Shown here in pieces: positions 14,800 through 18,486 of a DNA stretch of 18,486 bases. The position numbers and the translations under genes are program-made. The notes below the pieces were generated by a model. That model did no database searches, was not told where the DNA came from, and was given only the letters and a program-made list of their open reading frames with translations. The stretch lies in contig DFSS01000007.1 in assembly GCA_002381225.1 (NCBI GenBank), positions 1,527-20,012 on the forward strand, read 5' to 3'. This DNA comes from Flavobacteriales bacterium UBA3431. Lineage in GTDB: Bacteria > Bacteroidota > Bacteroidia > Flavobacteriales > Schleiferiaceae. The first letter of the stretch is position 1, and every line of letters starts with the position of its first letter.

Positions 14800-14826
14800 G
14801 CCCCGAATTTAGCGTATTTTCGGGGC
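14800..14826. promoter_or_regulatory. Dyad-symmetric divergent promoter/operator between the lipoprotein operon and mlaEF
   Basis: The 27 bp contain two inverted 12-bp arms around a GCG centre. Each arm, read outward, is TAnnTTCGGGGC: TAAATTCGGGGC towards the lipoprotein (14811-14800) and TATTTTCGGGGC towards mlaE (14815-14826). The outer 8 bp (GCCCCGAA/TTCGGGGC) are perfectly inverted. Each arm carries a -7-like box with a single mismatch (TTCG for TTTG). The box ends 4 nt before the mlaE ATG and 8 nt before the lipoprotein ATG. This may be a back-to-back promoter pair or a binding site for a dimeric regulator. Confidence 0.5.
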
Positions 14827-15573
14827 ATGATTTACCGCTTCCTGGATGGCTTAGGCCGCTACTTCCTCTTTTTAGGCGAAGTGTTCCATAAACCGGAACA
14901 TGGGCGGGAATACCTCAAGTCATTTTTTCGCGAACTCGAGCTCTTAGGATTCTCGTCCATCGCCTTGGTCAGTTTTATCTCGGTATTCATGGGCGCTGTC
15001 CTGACCATTCAGACGGCCATCAACCTCGATGATCCCTTCGTGCCGGATAGCTACATCGCGATCGCTGTGCGGGAGGGGATTGTGTTGGAATTTGCCCCCA
15101 CCATTGTCAGCTTGATTTTGGCGGGCAAAGTAGGCTCCAACATTGCATCGACCTTAGGGACGATGCGGGTAACAGAGCAAATGGATGCGTTGCGCGTCAT
15201 GGGCATCAATCCGGCGTCGTACTTGGTTTTGCCCAAACTCTTTGCATGCTTGCTTTTCAATCCGATTCTCATTGTGTTCTCCATGGCATTGGGCCTCGTA
15301 GGGGGCTACTATGCAGGGGACTTTCTCAACTTGGTGAACACGGAAGTATTCTTATCGGGGTATTTTATGGAGTTCAACCCCTTCTACATCGTCTACAGTT
15401 TGACCAAAGCCACCGTTTTCGCCTTCATCATTGCGACCGTCTCGGCCTACTTTGGCTACAATGTGGAGGGCGGGGCCGTAGAGGTGGGCAAGGCATCCAC
15501 CAAATCTGTGGTGGCCATGTCCTTCACCATCATTTTGTTCAATTACATCCTGACTGATCTCCTGCTGCAATGA
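14827..15573 (+). CDS. mlaE: MlaE-family ABC permease of an MCE lipid transporter
   Basis: MlaE is the inner-membrane permease of MCE-type transporters that move phospholipids between the inner and outer membranes. The 248-residue protein has several hydrophobic helices (for example 40-63, 92-107, 140-165 and 196-218 approximately). It carries the family core GKVGSNIASTLGTMRVTEQMDALRVMGINPASYLVLPK, whose TEQxDALxxMG coupling-helix motif contacts the ATPase. The start at ATG 14827 gives the usual N-terminus; an open extension back to 14494 crosses the divergent promoter and lipoprotein gene and is rejected. Its stop overlaps the ATPase gene start (ATGA). The substrate-binding MlaD/MCE subunit is not in the window. 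Confidence 0.94.
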   Translation: MIYRFLDGLGRYFLFLGEVFHKPEHGREYLKSFFRELELLGFSSIALVSFISVFMGAVLTIQTAINLDDPFVPDSYIAIAVREGIVLEFAPTIVSLILAGKVGSNIASTLGTMRVTEQMDALRVMGINPASYLVLPKLFACLLFNPILIVFSMALGLVGGYYAGDFLNLVNTEVFLSGYFMEFNPFYIVYSLTKATVFAFIIATVSAYFGYNVEGGAVEVGKASTKSVVAMSFTIILFNYILTDLLLQ

Positions 15574-16334
15574 TCCAAGTTCGTGGCATCCATAAATCCT
15601 TTGGCGAGCAGCATGTCCTGCGCGGCATCGATGTGGATTTCCACGAGGGCCAATGCAATCTGATTATTGGTCTGAGTGGATCGGGGAAAACGGTTCTTTT
15701 GAAGTCCGTCCTCGGCTTGCATTCCGTGGATCAAGGGACGATTTCCTTCGATGGCCGGGTGCTTGGCGATATGGGCAAAAAAGAAGTCAAAGTCCTGCGC
15801 CAGGAAATGGGGATGGTTTTTCAGGGCTCGGCCTTGTTCAACTCCTTGACCATTGCCGAAAACGTTCGCTTACCCCTGGACTTTTTTGGGGATATGACGG
15901 AGGCGGAAAAAGACGAGCGCGTCCGTTTTTGCCTGGAACGCGTTCGCATCGACCCCGAATCCTTTTCCAAAACGCCCGCAGAACTCTCCGGAGGAATGCA
16001 AAAGCGTGTGGCCATTGCTCGGGCGATTGTTTTAAATCCGAAGTACCTGTTTTGCGATGAGCCCAACTCGGGCTTGGACCCAGAAACGGCCATTGTCATT
16101 GATCAGCTGATTCATGAGATTACCCATGAGTTTGGCATGACCACGGTCATCAATACCCACGACATGAACTCGGTGCTCGAGATTGGCGACCACGTCATCT
16201 TGATGGAAAAGGGCGTCAAGGCCTGGGAAGGAACCATGGAGGAGGTCATGGATTCCGATGATTCGGCCGTTGTGGAATATGTTTTCCGAAGCAATCTCTT
16301 CAAGAAATTGCGCGCCGCCTTGAAAAAGGCCTAA
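15570..16334 (+). CDS. mlaF: MlaF-family ABC ATPase of an MCE lipid transporter
   Basis: The 254-residue ATPase energises the MlaE permease at the cytoplasmic face of the inner membrane. Walker A GLSGSGKT is at about 34-41, the Q-loop is in GMVFQGSALFNSLTIAENV, and the signature is LSGGMQKR. Walker B is YLFCDEP, followed by NSGLDP (D-loop) and the switch His in INTHDMNS. The 'GMVFQ.SALFNSLTI.ENV' stretch is typical of MlaF rather than other ABC importers. It is translationally coupled to mlaE by a 4-nt overlap. Its stop shares 4 bp (CTAA) with the stop of the convergent kynurenine monooxygenase. Confidence 0.95.
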   Translation: MIQVRGIHKSFGEQHVLRGIDVDFHEGQCNLIIGLSGSGKTVLLKSVLGLHSVDQGTISFDGRVLGDMGKKEVKVLRQEMGMVFQGSALFNSLTIAENVRLPLDFFGDMTEAEKDERVRFCLERVRIDPESFSKTPAELSGGMQKRVAIARAIVLNPKYLFCDEPNSGLDPETAIVIDQLIHEITHEFGMTTVINTHDMNSVLEIGDHVILMEKGVKAWEGTMEEVMDSDDSAVVEYVFRSNLFKKLRAALKKA

Positions 16335-17674
16335 GCCCGCGTCGCCTCCAGAAGGCGCCGCATTTCAGCCATCACTTCTTCGCTTTCCCAGTTTTCCGCA
16401 ATGTTTGGCCGGGCCAAAATCTGCGCCATCAAGGCATCTTGCCGCTTTCCTGCAGCAAGGGCCTCCGCATAGGGGATGTGCGAGAAGGTCACTTGAGAAT
16501 AAAGCGGCATCCACTGTCCAGGGTGAAGCGCACTGAAGCGGGCTTCAATCTTTTTCTGGAGCAAGAATTCCGGCTGGGCGGTCAAATCGCGCATTTCGAC
16601 AAAGTTGCGCATGGCGAGCTCGGCAATCGCATCCGCATCGGGTTTGCGCTTCTGGGCGAATTCGGCAAAGGCGTGTTCAAAATCGTCGCCATGGGCTTCC
16701 AAGACCGCGTCAAAGACCCGGCAGTCTTCAAACCCGGAGTTCATGCCTTGGCCGTAGAAGGGAACAATCGCATGTGAGGCGTCGCCAAAGAGAACGGTCT
16801 TTCCGCCAACATTCCAAGGGGAGCAGCGAATAATCACGAGACTCGCGACGGGGTTGGCGGCCCATTGGGCTTCAAAATCCGGCATGAGGTCCAAGGCGTC
16901 GCGGAACTGGGCGGCAAAGAAAGCGCGGGCGGCCTCCACCGTTTGCAGGGCTTCAAAGCTCTCCGCTCCCTCCATGGGGAAGAAGAGCGTGCAGGTGAAA
17001 CTGCCGTCCGGATTGGGCAGGGCAATGAGCATGTGCTGTCCCCGAGGCCAAATGTGCAGGGCCTCCCGCTCGAGTTGGTGCCGGCCATCCGCGCCGGGAG
17101 GAATGTGCAATTCCTTGTAGCCGTGGTCGATGTATTCCTGTTCGTAGTTGAACCGATCGCGGCGTTGCATTTTGGCGCGGACCTGGGAAAAGGCCCCATC
17201 GGTGGCAAAAAGGGCTTCGCCGTTGGAGTCCTGAGTTCCCTCCGCGGATTCAAAGGTGGCCCGGCCCTGTTCGACATCTGCGTCGACGCAGCGGTGGCCA
17301 AAATGTACGGTTACCTGAGGATGGGCTTCCGCTGCCTCCACAAGCAAACGGTTTAATCCCCCCCGCGACACGGAGTAGATGGCTTGGTTTTCCTTTCCGT
17401 AGGGTTGGAAGCTGAGGGCGCCGTCCACGGCGTGCATGACTCGTCGGTACATGGGGATGGCACTTTGACGTACTGCATCCGCCATGCCTACTTTTTCCAA
17501 CGCGGCCCACCCGCGATCGCTCAAGGCGAGGTTGATGGACCGGCCTTCGGCGATCCCTGTTTTTCGCGGGTCCGCACGCCGTTCAAAGACCTCAACACGG
17601 TAGCCGCGCTGGGCGAGATAGATGGACCAAAGTGAGCCGACAAGGCCCGCTCCGACGACGGTGACGTGTTTCAT
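16331..17674 (-). CDS. kmo: Kynurenine 3-monooxygenase
   Basis: KMO hydroxylates kynurenine to 3-hydroxykynurenine with FAD and NADPH, in the tryptophan-to-quinolinate route that feeds NAD synthesis or tryptophan breakdown. The 447-residue protein begins MKHVTVVGAGLVGSLWSIYLAQRGYRVEVFERR, the FAD Rossmann motif with the acidic residue at the end of beta-2. GRSINLALSDRG is the substrate-side signature, and the second FAD motif GDASHAIVPFYGQGMNSGFEDC distinguishes KMO from general flavin monooxygenases. A hydrophobic C-terminal membrane anchor, as in eukaryotic KMO, is not evident. The start overlaps the kynureninase stop by 4 nt (ATGA), so the two are translationally coupled. Confidence 0.95.
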   Translation of the reverse strand: MKHVTVVGAGLVGSLWSIYLAQRGYRVEVFERRADPRKTGIAEGRSINLALSDRGWAALEKVGMADAVRQSAIPMYRRVMHAVDGALSFQPYGKENQAIYSVSRGGLNRLLVEAAEAHPQVTVHFGHRCVDADVEQGRATFESAEGTQDSNGEALFATDGAFSQVRAKMQRRDRFNYEQEYIDHGYKELHIPPGADGRHQLEREALHIWPRGQHMLIALPNPDGSFTCTLFFPMEGAESFEALQTVEAARAFFAAQFRDALDLMPDFEAQWAANPVASLVIIRCSPWNVGGKTVLFGDASHAIVPFYGQGMNSGFEDCRVFDAVLEAHGDDFEHAFAEFAQKRKPDADAIAELAMRNFVEMRDLTAQPEFLLQKKIEARFSALHPGQWMPLYSQVTFSHIPYAEALAAGKRQDALMAQILARPNIAENWESEEVMAEMRRLLEATRA

Positions 17675-18486
17675 GAAGACAAGGTTTGGCGAAGAATCTG
17701 CTCCAGACGGGCTAGATCTTCATAGCTAGAATAGAAGGGAATGAAGGCCATGCGAATGGTGCCTGGCTCCCGCCAATCGGCAACCACCCCGCGTTCCACA
17801 AGCTGGTCGAAGAAGCGGCGGTCGCGGGCGCTGAATTGCACGGACACTTGGCAACCCCTAGAGGCATCTTCCCGGGGAGTGAGCAGGCGGATGGGTTCGT
17901 TCAGTTCCTCGGCAAGTGCTTCGAGCATCTCCATGCACCGGCGGCTCAGGTCCAAACCTTTCACGCGATGTTGGGCCAAGTCCATGCGGTCAAACAGGTC
18001 CAAGGATGCACGCTGTGCCGCCATGCTCAGGACTGGGGCATTGCTAACCTGCCATCCTTCGGCACTGGGGATGGGATCAAAACCGGGACCCATTTTAAAT
18101 CGGCTCTCTTTGTTGTGTCCCCACCAACCCGCGAGGCGCGGAAGGTCCGCGTGGTGGTGGCGTTGGTGGACAAAGAGCCCGGCCGTTCCGCCCGGGCCGG
18201 CATTGAGGTATTTATAGGAGCACCAGGCGGCAAAGTCGACATCCCAGTCGTGTAGAGATAGCGGGACATTGCCCATGGCGTGGGCCAAATCCCAGCCCAC
18301 TACGATGCCTTGGGCGCGGGCTGCCGCCGTGATGCGGGCCATGTCGTAGACGCGGCCAGTGAAGTAATTGACGCCTCCGACGAGCATGGTGGCTACGCGG
18401 GGACCGTGGGTTTGGATGGCGGCGATAAGATCCTCATCCGTGGGAACCCCATCGGCTCCGGAGCCACTGACTTCGATGAGGTCGGA
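17671..18486 (-). CDS. kynU: Kynureninase, C-terminal part (5' end outside the window)
   Basis: Kynureninase is a PLP enzyme that cleaves kynurenine or 3-hydroxykynurenine to (3-hydroxy)anthranilate and alanine. The reading frame is open to the window edge at 18486, giving 271 codons. An internal ATG at 18387 is not the true start, because the residues before it (DLIEVSGSGADG, then THGPRVATM) continue the fold. Visible motifs are VGWDLAHAMGNVPLSLHDWDVDFAAWCSYKYLNAGPGG, with the PLP lysine in SYKYLN and the Asp of DLAHA that contacts the cofactor. Further on is the substrate-loop region NKESRFKMGPGFDPIPSAEGWQVSNAP. The C-terminus RMAFIPFYSSYEDLARLEQIL is typical. It precedes kmo in an overlapping pair. 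Confidence 0.95.
   Translation of the reverse strand, partial: SDLIEVSGSGADGVPTDEDLIAAIQTHGPRVATMLVGGVNYFTGRVYDMARITAAARAQGIVVGWDLAHAMGNVPLSLHDWDVDFAAWCSYKYLNAGPGGTAGLFVHQRHHHADLPRLAGWWGHNKESRFKMGPGFDPIPSAEGWQVSNAPVLSMAAQRASLDLFDRMDLAQHRVKGLDLSRRCMEMLEALAEELNEPIRLLTPREDASRGCQVSVQFSARDRRFFDQLVERGVVADWREPGTIRMAFIPFYSSYEDLARLEQILRQTLSS

Noticed and set aside
14494..14826. Extension of mlaE upstream to 14494.
   Set aside because: The added residues have no MlaE similarity and cross the divergent promoter, the lipoprotein gene and the start of the SprT-like gene.
1..18486. Search by eye for CRISPR arrays, tRNA/rRNA genes, insertion sequences and phage or defence genes.
   Set aside because: No repeated units with spacers, no transposase, integrase or defence-family motifs, and almost all bases are accounted for by core genes.

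Overview
The window looks like a chromosomal segment of a Bacteroidota bacterium, most likely a GC-rich member of the Flavobacteriia. The evidence is the gene content: PorX, the response regulator of the type IX secretion system; the Bacteroidota form of alanine dehydrogenase followed by a DUF4258-like small protein; a proline dehydrogenase next to aroB; a beta-propeller histidine kinase paired with a LytTR regulator; an outer-membrane helix-hairpin-helix protein; and matches to the Bacteroidota -7 promoter box TAnnTTTG at several gene starts. By eye the DNA is clearly GC-rich for this class. No rRNA, tRNA, CRISPR array, transposase or prophage gene was seen, and coding density is very high.

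Layout. (1) Positions 1-143 hold the start of an HD-domain phosphohydrolase on the minus strand, divergent from a plus-strand operon at 182-3762: porX, tsaE, an alanine dehydrogenase-like gene and a small membrane-anchored protein. (2) Proline dehydrogenase (minus, 3838-5037) is divergent from aroB and aroA (plus, 5092-7246), two shikimate-pathway enzymes that overlap by 14 bp. (3) Two overlapping minus-strand genes (7219-9053) encode very tryptophan-rich predicted outer-membrane proteins, the second with a helix-hairpin-helix domain. They are divergent from a sensor kinase and LytTR regulator (plus, 9171-12341). (4) A minus-strand operon at 12351-14796 runs from a previously uncalled 47-residue lipoprotein through an SprT-like metallopeptidase and purK to purE. 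(5) Divergent from it are mlaE and mlaF (plus, 14827-16334), the membrane and ATPase parts of an MCE-type lipid transporter. (6) Kynureninase (cut by the window end) and kynurenine 3-monooxygenase form an overlapping minus-strand operon (16331-18486).

How the genes fit together. Most are core functions: aromatic amino acid, purine and probably NAD synthesis, proline and alanine metabolism, tRNA modification, and envelope biology (PorX, lipid transport, outer-membrane proteins, sensor kinase). No complete unknown multi-gene system is obvious. The parts least explained by known families are the Trp-rich outer-membrane pair facing a two-component system, an alanine dehydrogenase-like enzyme that appears to lack two canonical active-site residues, and a dyad-symmetric divergent promoter between the lipoprotein operon and mlaEF. 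The last goes with a recurring arrangement in which a -7-like box lies exactly 4 nt before the start codon.
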